Positions 25,765 through 33,719 of a stretch of 64,000 bases of DNA are shown piece by piece (position 1 is the first letter of the stretch; the number at the start of each line of letters is the position of its first letter). A model generated the notes under the pieces. The model made no database searches. It saw only the letters and a list, made by a program, of their open reading frames with translations, and was not told the DNA's origin. The translations under genes were made by a program, and so were the position numbers. Source of the stretch: Robertkochia sediminum (lineage in GTDB: Bacteria > Bacteroidota > Bacteroidia > Flavobacteriales > Flavobacteriaceae); assembly GCF_016786255.1 (NCBI RefSeq), contig NZ_JADMKT010000074.1:146517-210516 (forward strand), written 5' to 3'.

Positions 25765-26196
25765 TTATCCGATCTCGATCATTCGCTTAGGCTTTGGCAG
25801 CGCCTCCTCCTTTTTAGGAATTCCGATCTTCAGGATCCCATCGGTATAGGTTGCACTGATCGCTTCACTATTAACCGTCTTAGGAAGATTAAAGGCACGC
25901 CTGAAGGCACTGTAATAGAACTCCCTTCTGCTGTAGTTCTTCGCTTTATCTACTTCTGAAGTCTCGGTCTTCTGCTCATTAGAGATCGTCAATACGTGGT
26001 TATCCACTTCAATATTGAAGTCTTCTTTCTTCATTCCAGGAGCAGCCAACTCCAGTTCGAATCCGGTCTCATTCTCTACAATGTTCACAGCCGGAACATT
26101 CGCATTCATACCTTCCAATCCGCCAAACCAATCAGGCTTGAAAAATTCATCTAACAAAGAAGGCAATGCATTCGGGTTTCTTCTTATAAGGTTCAT
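25765..26196 (-). CDS. Hsp20/alpha-crystallin small heat-shock protein
   Basis: A 143-residue ATP-independent chaperone. The N-terminal arm contains FFKPDWFGG. The alpha-crystallin domain runs from about residue 35 with PAVNIVENETGFELELAAPGM, EVDNHVLTIS and the strand pair AFNLPKTV...ATYTDGILKIGIPK, followed by a short tail. It keeps unfolding proteins soluble until ATP-dependent chaperones act. No clear heat-shock operator (for example CIRCE) is visible in the 200 bases upstream. Confidence 0.94.
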   Translation of the reverse strand: MNLIRRNPNALPSLLDEFFKPDWFGGLEGMNANVPAVNIVENETGFELELAAPGMKKEDFNIEVDNHVLTISNEQKTETSEVDKAKNYSRREFYYSAFRRAFNLPKTVNSEAISATYTDGILKIGIPKKEEALPKPKRMIEIG

Positions 26197-26413
26197 AATA
26201 TGTACTTTTTTAGGTTGAACTTCTGTTTCATTTCCAATTACACCTACCTAATGGCAAATTTGATTCCAACCCGAAAAAGCTGTCATTTCGACACAAAACA
26301 ACCTTTCGTTACCGACATTTTGTCTGAACAAGAACGATCGAACCGATACCTACAGGCAAAACACGTAGAATTTTTCGTTAATTTTAAGGAGTAAACAGGA
26401 TAAACCAACACCC

Positions 26414-26860
26414 ATGAACCTTTATCTGGTATTTCGTTATCTACATATTCTTTTTTTATTCCTGATGGTAGGAAGTGTTGTTGCCCAACAATTCATGATC
26501 GCAAAGGAAATGTCGCGAAGGGAGCTGAACAGGATCGCTAAAGCCGACCTCTGGTATGGGGTCACGGCGATCATCGTGGTGGGTATGGGACTTACCTTGT
26601 GGTTCGGGGTGGGGAAGCCTGCTGATTATTACACTTACAACCACCTCTTCCTTTTAAAGACCGGACTATTCATCATGGTTGGCCTGTTGTCGGTATATCC
26701 CACGCTCTATTTTCGAAATACAAGAAAGTCGCTGAAAGAAAATGAAAAAGCACAGGTACCACGTATGGTGATCCTGGTGGTGCGATTAGAATTATTCCTG
26801 TTGCTTATCATCCCCTTGCTGGCCGTAATGATGGCCTCCGGTATGGGGGCAGTAAATTAA
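26414..26860 (+). CDS. DUF2214-like four-helix membrane protein
   Basis: A 148-residue inner-membrane protein with four hydrophobic helices, beginning MNLYLVFRYLHILFLFLMVG. The HILFLFLMVGSVVAQ pattern and size suit the DUF2214 predicted membrane-protein family; the function is unknown. The His in helix 1 is reminiscent of heme-binding four-helix proteins, which is speculation. It ends in a 4-base tail-to-tail overlap with the TerB-like gene. Confidence 0.6.
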   Translation: MNLYLVFRYLHILFLFLMVGSVVAQQFMIAKEMSRRELNRIAKADLWYGVTAIIVVGMGLTLWFGVGKPADYYTYNHLFLLKTGLFIMVGLLSVYPTLYFRNTRKSLKENEKAQVPRMVILVVRLELFLLLIIPLLAVMMASGMGAVN

Positions 26861-27264
26861 TTGTAGAAGGTCTTGAAGATATTGATCATGACCTTGGGAG
26901 GCACGATCCTGTCCGGATAATCGTCCATCACAGACAACACCCGCTCCACCGCTATAGGATTGAGTCCCATGCGAAGGGTTGCATCTTTAAGGGCAATTTC
27001 TTCCTTCAGGCTATGAGAATGCCCAATATTCATTAAAAGAAGTAACCGCTGAAATTGGAGGATCCTTTCAGACTCTGTTCGTGGCGCTACAAAGCGAGGC
27101 CTTTTACGGGTGAATAACTCATTGAGATCCTGTTCGCGTACCTGCAAATGACGGGCTACCGTTCTTATGAACCGATACTCTTTTTCATTGACCGCATGAT
27201 CTGATCGCACAAGATCGATCAGATCGCTAAGCAGACTCAATTTCTCTTCTTTACTTCTTTTCAT
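26857..27264 (-). CDS. TerB-like helical protein
   Basis: A 135-residue all-helical protein. The N-terminal KLSLLSDLIDLVRSDHAVNEKEYRFIRTVARHL has the TerB/TerB-like pattern in which acidic residues at the second helix bind a metal. TerB proteins occur with tellurite-resistance and envelope stress systems, but isolated ones like this have no assigned role. Its end overlaps the DUF2214-like gene by 4 bases; its start diverges from the esterase gene. Confidence 0.6.
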   Translation of the reverse strand: MKRSKEEKLSLLSDLIDLVRSDHAVNEKEYRFIRTVARHLQVREQDLNELFTRKRPRFVAPRTESERILQFQRLLLLMNIGHSHSLKEEIALKDATLRMGLNPIAVERVLSVMDDYPDRIVPPKVMINIFKTFYN

Positions 27265-27325
27265 ATCCCCTGATTGTTTGAAAAAATTAGATATTTACTA
27301 CATGGCAATAAAAAAATATCGACCA

Positions 27326-28129
27326 ATGGATAATTTTTCTTACAGAATCATTCTTTTTGCATTCATATTCAGTGGATTACACGCACAAAACCCTCCTCCT
27401 GAGGTATTACAGCTAAGCATTTACGCTCCCCAACTTGCCACCGAAAAGAATATACGCGTTCTCCTACCCGAAAACTATCGTGAGTCAGGCAAACCGCATG
27501 CGGTGATCTATATGCACGATGCTCAAAATCTTTTTGATGCCTCCACAGCCTATGCGGGAGAATGGGAAGTAGACGAAACCCTTAAGCGACTTTCTTCAGA
27601 CCATATCGTCGTAGGCATCGACCACGGGAACGAGAAGCGCATTGACGAATTAACCCCCTACACCAACGAAGCATACGGGGGAGGCCGGGGAGGTGCATAT
27701 GCCAATTTCATTGTGAACACCCTTAAACCGGTGATCGACGAGCGATTCAACACCTACGGCAACCGTAAAAACACCTTGATAGCCGGGAGTTCTCTTGGCG
27801 GTTTGATCTCCCACTACATGCTCCTCACCTACCCGAAGACCTTTGGCGGGGCGATCCTGTTTTCCCCAAGCTACTGGTTTTCTGAAAAGATCTTCGACCT
27901 CACCAAAAACGCAAACACCACGGACCAACCGAAGATCTACCTGGCTACAGGGTCGCTGGAACCGGGCTCTACGGTACCCAACCATCAAAGGATGGTTTCC
28001 TTACTTCGAGAGCTGGGATACTCCACAGAAAACCTGAAGGCCGTGATCCGCGAGGGAGCGGAACACAACGAAGCATTCTGGAGATCAGAATTCCCGAAAG
28101 CCATGGAATGGCTCAATGACCACGAATAG
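27326..28129 (+). CDS. Exported alpha/beta-hydrolase (putative esterase, PF00756-type)
   Basis: A 267-residue exported enzyme with a signal peptide (MDNFSYRIILFAFIFSGLHA). The mature part has VLLPENYRE, VIYMHDAQNLFD, the nucleophile elbow GSSLGG, and a late H in EGAEHNEAFW that completes the triad. This matches the esterase-D/Fes-like family that cleaves acyl esters, including siderophore esters and feruloyl esters. In-frame Met codons lie upstream (27278, 27302), but only the 27326 start gives a clean signal peptide. Substrate unknown. Confidence 0.82.
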   Translation: MDNFSYRIILFAFIFSGLHAQNPPPEVLQLSIYAPQLATEKNIRVLLPENYRESGKPHAVIYMHDAQNLFDASTAYAGEWEVDETLKRLSSDHIVVGIDHGNEKRIDELTPYTNEAYGGGRGGAYANFIVNTLKPVIDERFNTYGNRKNTLIAGSSLGGLISHYMLLTYPKTFGGAILFSPSYWFSEKIFDLTKNANTTDQPKIYLATGSLEPGSTVPNHQRMVSLLRELGYSTENLKAVIREGAEHNEAFWRSEFPKAMEWLNDHE

Positions 28130-28304
28130 AACCCCAGCACGCTCAAGACACAGACTCAAACACCGCCGAAAAGAGATATATGAACATGACCCTTAAGGTT
28201 CCCTGAAGAATTCGTTAACTTGCACAACAAATTAGCAATGCGCCGCTTTGGAGAAATAAGAAATGATCAAAACGATCAGGCATTGGTAAAAAAGCAGGAA
28301 TTCC

Positions 28305-28583
28305 ATGATCAGCAACAATGATATTTTAAAAAAGCTCAGAGTAGCTCACAAACTAAGGGACACTGATATTATCGAGATCCTCAAACTGGTAGACTTCAAC
28401 ATCTCAAAGGGCGAGATCAATAATTTTTTCCGAAAGGAAGACCATCCAAAATATGTGAAATGTGGCGACCAGGTATTGAGAAACTTCCTGAACGGCCTGA
28501 TCATTCACCTGCGCGGGCCTATGGAGAAAAAACCAAAAACGGAAAGCAAACCACGCCCCTCACGCCCAAGGCGTCCACAATAA
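28305..28583 (+). CDS. Single-domain DUF1456 (YehS-like) protein
   Basis: A 92-residue basic protein whose first 70 residues match the DUF1456 repeat: NNDILKKLRVAHKLRDTDI, NNFFRKEDHPKYVKCGDQVLRNFLNGLI. E. coli YehS has two such repeats in about 156 residues; here there is only one, most like the second, followed by a Pro/Arg/Lys-rich tail (residues 73-92). The basic tail suggests nucleic-acid contact, as inference. A TAACTTG element (28216-28222) lies upstream. The function of the family is unknown. Confidence 0.8.
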   Translation: MISNNDILKKLRVAHKLRDTDIIEILKLVDFNISKGEINNFFRKEDHPKYVKCGDQVLRNFLNGLIIHLRGPMEKKPKTESKPRPSRPRRPQ

Positions 28584-28599
28584 ACTTAAAACTAACAAA

Positions 28600-28626
28600 T
28601 AAAAAAACCCGGTAATAATTACTGGG
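28600..28626 (-). terminator. Terminator for the small exported protein gene
   Basis: 8-bp stem including one G-T pair (28608-28615 with 28619-28626). On the minus strand it is followed by seven Ts; it sits 22 bases beyond the stop at 28649. Confidence 0.72.
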
Positions 28627-28648
28627 CTCACCTAACAAACTATCTAAC

Positions 28649-28990
28649 TTAAATTGCTGCTTTGATCCTTACAGGTACGATATACTCCTCTCCGCTTGCA
28701 AGTCCGTCGCAATTTATTTCCTTGTAATTTAACCGGCTCTTGATGTAAGCCTCCAGCATGTCGTTCTCTGCTTCCACCTCGATCACTACGATCTCGTTAG
28801 AGCGATTGACCATAAAATGTACCGTTGCAACCAGATCATGATGGGCGGCCTTAATTCCCGGTCTTCTTAACAGCTCAGTTAACTGAGAGACCACTTTGTC
28901 CTTACCGGGATCAAGTTCTGTAGTTGATGCATGCACCCCCTGAAATGAAAGGAACAGGGTGAAAACACTGATGAATTTGATGATTTTCAT
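28649..28990 (-). CDS. Small exported protein, TonB-C-terminal-like
   Basis: A 113-residue protein with a signal peptide (MKIIKFISVFTLFLSFQGVHA). The mature 90 residues contain a strand-helix-strand pattern (HDLVATVHFMVNRSNEIVVIEVEA ... YIVPVRIKAA) that looks like the C-terminal domain of TonB-type proteins, but with no membrane anchor or proline-rich linker. Small Bacteroidetes proteins of this type are common and uncharacterised. The promoter is one of the clearest in the window. Confidence 0.6.
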   Translation of the reverse strand: MKIIKFISVFTLFLSFQGVHASTTELDPGKDKVVSQLTELLRRPGIKAAHHDLVATVHFMVNRSNEIVVIEVEAENDMLEAYIKSRLNYKEINCDGLASGEEYIVPVRIKAAI

Positions 28991-29015
28991 AATGATTCGT
29001 TTTTTGATTACGACA

Positions 29016-29047
29016 CAAATCTAAAGCCTACACAAGCACACAAGCAA
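29016..29047 (-). promoter_or_regulatory. Full Bacteroidetes-type promoter (-33 TTG, -7 TAGATTTG)
   Basis: On the minus strand TTG (29045-29047), 21 bases, then TAGATTTG (29016-29023), 25 bases before the ATG at 28990. Both elements and spacing fit the Bacteroidetes consensus. Confidence 0.65.
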
Positions 29048-29381
29048 CTGTAAAACAAAGCCTTAACCATCAAATAACACCCTTAACTTCGCGATAATAA
29101 AGAAGACCTCTGAGCCATCAAAAACGCGATACTTCAAAAAAGCGCACAAACCTGTATTTGCTGTGTTTACCTCCAAAACCCTCAGACCGAACAACAAATA
29201 GGACATTCCTACCAAAAACCTGTAAAACCTATTAAAAAGACAATAACTGCTTTTAATTTTTGAGGTCTGCACAAGCCTGAAGGTATTGTTCTAAGCATCT
29301 TAGAATGGGAGCCATCATCCCCAGGGGCTGGTCACCTTAAATTAACATACTACTGATCATAGCAATTACAATCGGGGACAA

Positions 29382-29411
29382 AAACAAAAAACCCGGCTAT
29401 CGCCGGGTTTT
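29382..29411 (-). terminator. Rho-independent terminator after sucC
   Basis: Perfect 10-bp stem AAAACCCGGC/GCCGGGTTTT, loop TATC, T-rich tail on the minus strand, 22 bases beyond the sucC stop. Confidence 0.88.
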
Positions 29412-29433
29412 ATATTTCTGTGATCTTAGTGAT

Positions 29434-30627
29434 CTATTTAAGCACTTCCTGTACCTTATCGGCAGCCTCCTGGAACTCGATAGCAGAGTGTACTGCAAGT
29501 CCGGAATTATCGATAAGTTCTTTAGCGATCTCTGCATTCGTACCCTGAAGTCTTACGATGATCGGCACCTTAATAGCATCTCCCATGTTCTTGTAGGCAT
29601 CAACGATACCCTGAGCAACACGGTCACATCGAACAATACCTCCAAAGATATTTACAAGGATAGCCTGTACATTGTCGTCTTTAAGGATAATTCTGAACGC
29701 CTTTTCGACACGCTTGGCATCGGCAGTACCTCCCACATCGAGGAAGTTAGCAGGCTCACCCCCGGCCATTTTAATAAGGTCCATGGTAGCCATCGCCAAT
29801 CCGGCTCCGTTCACCATACACCCAACATTACCGTCGAGGTTCACAAAGTTCAATCCGGCCTCTTTAGCCTCTACCTCGATAGGATCCTCTTCTCTGAGGT
29901 CTCTCATCTCGGCGTAATCCTTGTGACGGAACAGGGCGTTATCGTCAAGGGTTACCTTAGCATCAACAGCCATGATCTTATCGTCTGAAGTCTTTAACAC
30001 AGGGTTGATCTCAAAAAGAGACGAATCTGATACTTCGTAAGCCTTATAAAGAGCGGTAACAAATTTCACCATTTCTTTAAAAGCCATTCCGCTCAATCCA
30101 AGATTAAAAGCGACTCTTCGCGCCTGGAACGGCATTAGTCCGATAGCTGGGTCAACCTCTTCGTGGTAGATAAGGTGAGGGGTCTTTTCGGCCACCTCTT
30201 CAATGTCCATCCCTCCTTCTGTGGAGTACATGATCATGTTGCGCCCTTTGCTTCTGTCGAGAAGTACGGACATATAGAATTCAGCAGGCTCGCTGTCTCC
30301 GGGATAGTAAACATCTTCAGCAACAAGTACCTGATGTACCTTTTTTCCCTCTGCAGAAGTCTGCGGAGTAACGAGGTTCATCCCAATGATGCTATCTGCA
30401 ATGGTCTCAACCTCCTGTAGATTCTTGGCGAGCTTTACACCTCCGCCTTTTCCTCTACCTCCGGCATGCACCTGAGCCTTGATCACGTGCCAACCGGTTC
30501 CGGTTTCTGCGGTGAGTTGTTTGGCAGCGTCTACGGCTTCTCCTGCATTGTGAGCAACAATACCTCGCTGAACGCGGACACCGAAACTCGCTAATATTTC
30601 TTTTCCTTGATATTCGTGTAGATTCAT
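29434..30627 (-). CDS. sucC: Succinyl-CoA synthetase beta subunit (ADP-forming)
   Basis: A 397-residue ATP-grasp subunit starting MNLHEYQGKEILASFGV, the canonical SucC N-terminus. It shows HAGGRGKGGGVKLA, the nucleotide-binding EINPVLKT, and the C-terminal ligase domain with GCMVNGAGLAMATMD and NIFGGIVRCD. With the alpha subunit SucD it interconverts succinyl-CoA and succinate in the TCA cycle. sucD is not adjacent, so the two subunits are encoded apart; sucC has its own promoter and terminator. Confidence 0.97.
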   Translation of the reverse strand: MNLHEYQGKEILASFGVRVQRGIVAHNAGEAVDAAKQLTAETGTGWHVIKAQVHAGGRGKGGGVKLAKNLQEVETIADSIIGMNLVTPQTSAEGKKVHQVLVAEDVYYPGDSEPAEFYMSVLLDRSKGRNMIMYSTEGGMDIEEVAEKTPHLIYHEEVDPAIGLMPFQARRVAFNLGLSGMAFKEMVKFVTALYKAYEVSDSSLFEINPVLKTSDDKIMAVDAKVTLDDNALFRHKDYAEMRDLREEDPIEVEAKEAGLNFVNLDGNVGCMVNGAGLAMATMDLIKMAGGEPANFLDVGGTADAKRVEKAFRIILKDDNVQAILVNIFGGIVRCDRVAQGIVDAYKNMGDAIKVPIIVRLQGTNAEIAKELIDNSGLAVHSAIEFQEAADKVQEVLK

Positions 30628-30655
30628 AACGATTTCTTGTGGTTTTTAAGCGAAA

Positions 30656-30688
30656 CAAATGTAAAAAACGCAACGTTATAAACCCAAA
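30656..30688 (-). promoter_or_regulatory. sucC promoter (-33 TTTG, -7 TACATTTG)
   Basis: On the minus strand TTTG (30685-30688), 21 bases, then TACATTTG (30656-30663), 28 bases upstream of the sucC ATG. Confidence 0.68.
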
Positions 30689-30848
30689 TTAATTTCCCTT
30701 TTTGAAATTGCGAAAACTCCCGTGAATAGCAGGGTGAAAACGTTTGAACAAAAAATTAACAAAAGTCTTTGAGAAAGGAAGGATAAGATTACCCCTACTT
30801 TTGAAGTTTGAAATGGAGACAAGCGCGACAAATCGCACGAAAAAGACA

Positions 30849-31496
30849 TCAGGACAACTTGAAATCCTTAAAATCTAAAGGATCATAATTCCGGAAATGT
30901 CCGTTCATCTGGATCATCTTCTTTGTGGCGTTCACCTGCCTGATAACAGGAATAATACGCTGAAGATGACGCTCCATATGATCGAGGCGGTCTGCTTCGG
31001 AAGTCATCTGCAGCAAAAGATACTCCTCCTTAAGGTTGAAGCCCACCTTATGAGCGTAGGTGAACGTATCGAAATCGGCTATTCCCGGGATCGTATTATC
31101 TACCCCGATCTCTTCATACAGGGTTTGCAACAATACGATAACCCGCTCTCTTTGCGTATCGAGACCATCCGGAACATTCTCCAGATACTCCAGCACCCCT
31201 CCGGCGTATCGCTTACCGGGAACAGGATTAACGAATTCGAGAAGCTTGAAAGCCCTGCCGGCACGACAAACGATATCGTAGCGGCCGGAAGGATATTCCC
31301 GGCTTACTTCCTCAATATACAACTCACTGCCGTATCCCAAACTCCCGTCTATTACCGTGGGAATACCAAAAGACTGCTTACCATCCCTGCAATCTTTTAC
31401 CAACTCCCGATAGCGCTCTTCAAAAACATGCAGTGGGAGCTTTTCACCGGGAAAAACAACGATCTGTAAAGGAAATAGAGGAATCAGAGCACTCAT
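30849..31496 (-). CDS. Lon-substrate-binding-domain protein
   Basis: A 215-residue protein resembling the N-terminal domain of Lon protease without the ATPase and protease parts (PF02190). It begins MSALIPLFPLQIVVFPGEKLPLHVFEERYREL and continues CRAGRAFKLLEF. The C-terminal half is helical. Stand-alone LON-domain proteins are widespread and largely uncharacterised; substrate recognition or adaptor roles are proposed. ATG 31496 is preferred over 31502 because it gives the standard family N-terminus. Confidence 0.85.
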   Translation of the reverse strand: MSALIPLFPLQIVVFPGEKLPLHVFEERYRELVKDCRDGKQSFGIPTVIDGSLGYGSELYIEEVSREYPSGRYDIVCRAGRAFKLLEFVNPVPGKRYAGGVLEYLENVPDGLDTQRERVIVLLQTLYEEIGVDNTIPGIADFDTFTYAHKVGFNLKEEYLLLQMTSEADRLDHMERHLQRIIPVIRQVNATKKMIQMNGHFRNYDPLDFKDFKLS

Positions 31497-31502
31497 AAAC
31501 AA

Positions 31503-31844
31503 AAATTAAAATTCATCTGGATCGAACCATACAGACATACGCATGATCCGGACGGCAGAGGAGGCGCTAAACGAATAGCCACAGGTACCAAATATGAAAA
31601 TCATCAGTATTACTTCCTTCGCACCTTCACTGTATACCTATCTTCCGGCAGGCAGGACTACATAACAGCATAACCATGAACCGTGTAACCAACTGTATAC
31701 AAATCTACTAAAATTAAATGCCATCCCACCTTTTCCTCACCTTGTTATATTTATAACATTGTGTTTTATTTTTATAATTTCATTATTTTTTTTTCAAATC
31801 CTCGAAGAAGCATATTACTTTAGCCTTAAACAAAATAGTTTACC
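31503..31844. other. Gene-free stretch upstream of lysA
   Basis: No credible coding frame. It holds a perfect short palindrome GTTATATTTATAAC (31744-31757), a T-rich tract, a near-consensus -7 box TACTTTAG (31816-31823) for lysA, and CTTCCGGCAGGCAGGAC (31642-31658), which looks like one arm of a palindromic repeat. No tRNA or riboswitch is evident. Confidence 0.5.
31816..31823 (+). promoter_or_regulatory. Variant -7 box TACTTTAG for lysA
   Basis: Matches TAnnTTAG, one base off the consensus, 21 bases before the lysA ATG. The same variant precedes the S9 peptidase and first fasciclin genes. Confidence 0.32.
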
Positions 31845-33080
31845 ATGAACAATAGTGATCTGATCCGGATAGCTCAAGAGTACGGAAGTCCCGTTTACGT
31901 TTATGATGCTGAAAAGATAACTTCGCAATACAAACGACTCACCGACGCTTTTAGCGGAGTACCAAAATTACGTTTGAATTACGCTGCTAAAGCCCTCTCG
32001 AACATTTCCATTCTCAAGCTAATGAACAGCCTGGGCAGCGGCCTGGACACCGTTTCGGTTCAGGAGGTTCAGTTGGGACTAAGAGCAGGCTTCAAGCCTG
32101 AAGATATTATTTTCACCCCTAACGGAGTATCCCTTGAGGAGCTGGAACAGGTAGCAGCCATGGGCGTTCAGATCAATATTGACAACCTTTCTATCCTGGA
32201 GCAGTTTGGAAGCAAACACCCGGACATCCCCGTTTGTATTCGAATAAATCCGCACGTTATGGCTGGGGGAAATACGAACATATCGGTTGGCCACATCGAC
32301 TCTAAATTTGGCATCAGTATTCATCAGATCCCGCATTTGCTGCGTATTGTAGAGAATACCGGAATGCACATTAACGGTATCCACATGCATACCGGAAGTG
32401 ACATTCTCGACATCGAAGTATTTCTTTACGCCTCGGAGATCCTCTTCGAGAATGCCAGAAATTTCAAGGATCTCGAATTCATTGATTTCGGTAGCGGATT
32501 CAAAGTACCGTACAAGCCTGATGATATCGCCACCGACGTAGCCGAACTGGGCGCCAAACTCACCGCCCGTTTCAATGAATTTTGTGCAGAAACAGGAAAA
32601 GACCTTACCCTGGCCTTCGAGCCCGGAAAATTCCTCGTAAGTGAGGCCGGATATTTTATCACCAAGGTCAATGTCGTCAAGCAGACCACCTCAACGGTTT
32701 TTGCTCAGGTAGACTCCGGGTTCAATCATTTGATCCGTCCCATGTTCTACAATTCCTATCATCACATTTACAACCTGACCAACCCCGGCGGTAAAGAACG
32801 ATTCTATTCTGTAGTGGGGTATATTTGTGAAACCGACACCTTTGCCAATAACCGCCGTATAGCCGCCATCAGCGAAGGCGATCTTTTATGCTTTAAAAAT
32901 GCCGGAGCCTATTGCTTCTCCATGGCCAGTAATTACAACTCACGCTACAGGCCGGCCGAAGTATTATGGCTTAACGGACAGGCACACCTGATCAGAAAGA
33001 GAGAAACCTTTGACGACCTGCTTCACAACCAGGTGGAAGTATCGCTGGAGGTGCCCGAACAGGAAACTCCTGCCACCTGA
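31845..33080 (+). CDS. lysA: Diaminopimelate decarboxylase
   Basis: A 411-residue fold-type III PLP enzyme that decarboxylates meso-diaminopimelate to lysine. The PLP lysine is K49 in NYAAKALSN. Other motifs are INPHVMAGG...HIDSKFGI, HMHTGSDI, LAFEPGKFLVSEAG and CETDTFANNR, where the DAP-binding Cys and Glu are expected. It is monocistronic, followed by a terminator. It completes the pathway that dapD, earlier in the window, belongs to. Confidence 0.95.
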   Translation: MNNSDLIRIAQEYGSPVYVYDAEKITSQYKRLTDAFSGVPKLRLNYAAKALSNISILKLMNSLGSGLDTVSVQEVQLGLRAGFKPEDIIFTPNGVSLEELEQVAAMGVQINIDNLSILEQFGSKHPDIPVCIRINPHVMAGGNTNISVGHIDSKFGISIHQIPHLLRIVENTGMHINGIHMHTGSDILDIEVFLYASEILFENARNFKDLEFIDFGSGFKVPYKPDDIATDVAELGAKLTARFNEFCAETGKDLTLAFEPGKFLVSEAGYFITKVNVVKQTTSTVFAQVDSGFNHLIRPMFYNSYHHIYNLTNPGGKERFYSVVGYICETDTFANNRRIAAISEGDLLCFKNAGAYCFSMASNYNSRYRPAEVLWLNGQAHLIRKRETFDDLLHNQVEVSLEVPEQETPAT

Positions 33081-33114
33081 CACCCTGCAGCGCAACCGTC
33101 CAAACCGAAGTATG

Positions 33115-33142
33115 ATGGCCCGATACGGGCCATTTTCTTTTT
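33115..33142 (+). terminator. Rho-independent terminator after lysA
   Basis: Perfect 8-bp stem (33115-33122 with 33126-33133), loop ATA, then a T-rich run. Confidence 0.8.
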
Positions 33143-33144
33143 AG

Positions 33145-33152
33145 TATATTTG
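33145..33152 (+). promoter_or_regulatory. -7 box TATATTTG for the thioredoxin-like gene
   Basis: Exact TAnnTTTG match 15 bases before ATG 33168; excludes the longer frame starting at 33150. Confidence 0.55.
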
Positions 33153-33167
33153 AACAAAATTCAGATC

Positions 33168-33689
33168 ATGAGATTAACCTACATCATTACCGCCTTAACC
33201 CTTTTCTTAACCCTTCAGACCCAGGCCCAGGAGATCAACTGGATGAGCTGGGAAGAAGCCATCGCCAGTTCACAAGCCGACGCCAATCCGAAAAAGATAT
33301 TTGTTGACGTTTACACCGACTGGTGTGGATGGTGCAAGAAAATGGATGCCAATACCTTTGCAAACCCGAAGGTAGCCGCCTATATGAACGAGAACTTCTA
33401 CATGGTGAAGTTCGATGCCGAGGGTACTGCTCCGGTTGAATACAAAGGAAAGACCTTTCAGTTCCGCAAGCAGGGACGCAACGGGGTTCACGAACTGGCC
33501 TACGCACTTTTACAAGGTAAGCTAAGCTATCCGTCGGTCGTTTTTCTCAATGAAAAACAAGAACTCATCGCTCCCGTACCCGGATACAGAGAACCGAAAG
33601 AATTTCTCGAGATCGCAAGGTTTTTTGGAGACGATATCTTCACCCACACCAAATGGGCCGATTACCAGACTAAGAACAGTAACAAATAA
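33168..33689 (+). CDS. Exported thioredoxin-fold protein (CGWC)
   Basis: A 173-residue exported protein: signal peptide MRLTYIITALTLFLTLQTQA, then a thioredoxin fold with CGWC at residues 53-56, preceded by FVDVYTDW, and the cis-Pro loop YPSVVF. This fits the thioredoxin_7/DUF255-like group of periplasmic thiol-disulfide proteins in Bacteroidetes. It probably reduces or isomerises disulfides in exported proteins. It precedes the serine hydrolase lipoprotein gene by 30 bases, so the two may be co-transcribed. Confidence 0.88.
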   Translation: MRLTYIITALTLFLTLQTQAQEINWMSWEEAIASSQADANPKKIFVDVYTDWCGWCKKMDANTFANPKVAAYMNENFYMVKFDAEGTAPVEYKGKTFQFRKQGRNGVHELAYALLQGKLSYPSVVFLNEKQELIAPVPGYREPKEFLEIARFFGDDIFTHTKWADYQTKNSNK

Positions 33690-33719
33690 CCAATACCACA
33701 TTAACCAACCCACCAAAAA

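Larger units (their letters stand above)
28991..29433. other. Gene-free stretch between small exported gene and sucC
   Basis: Holds a promoter for the gene to its left (29016-29047) and the sucC terminator (29382-29411). A 69-codon minus-strand open frame at 29063-29272 has no start signal or recognisable composition and is not called. The rest is A-rich with no tRNA, repeat or riboswitch fold that I can see. Confidence 0.6.

Noticed and set aside
29063-29272. 69-codon minus-strand frame between the small exported gene and sucC.
   Set aside because: Composition is unlike neighbouring proteins (many Phe, Leu, Tyr), it has no promoter box, and no family pattern is visible.
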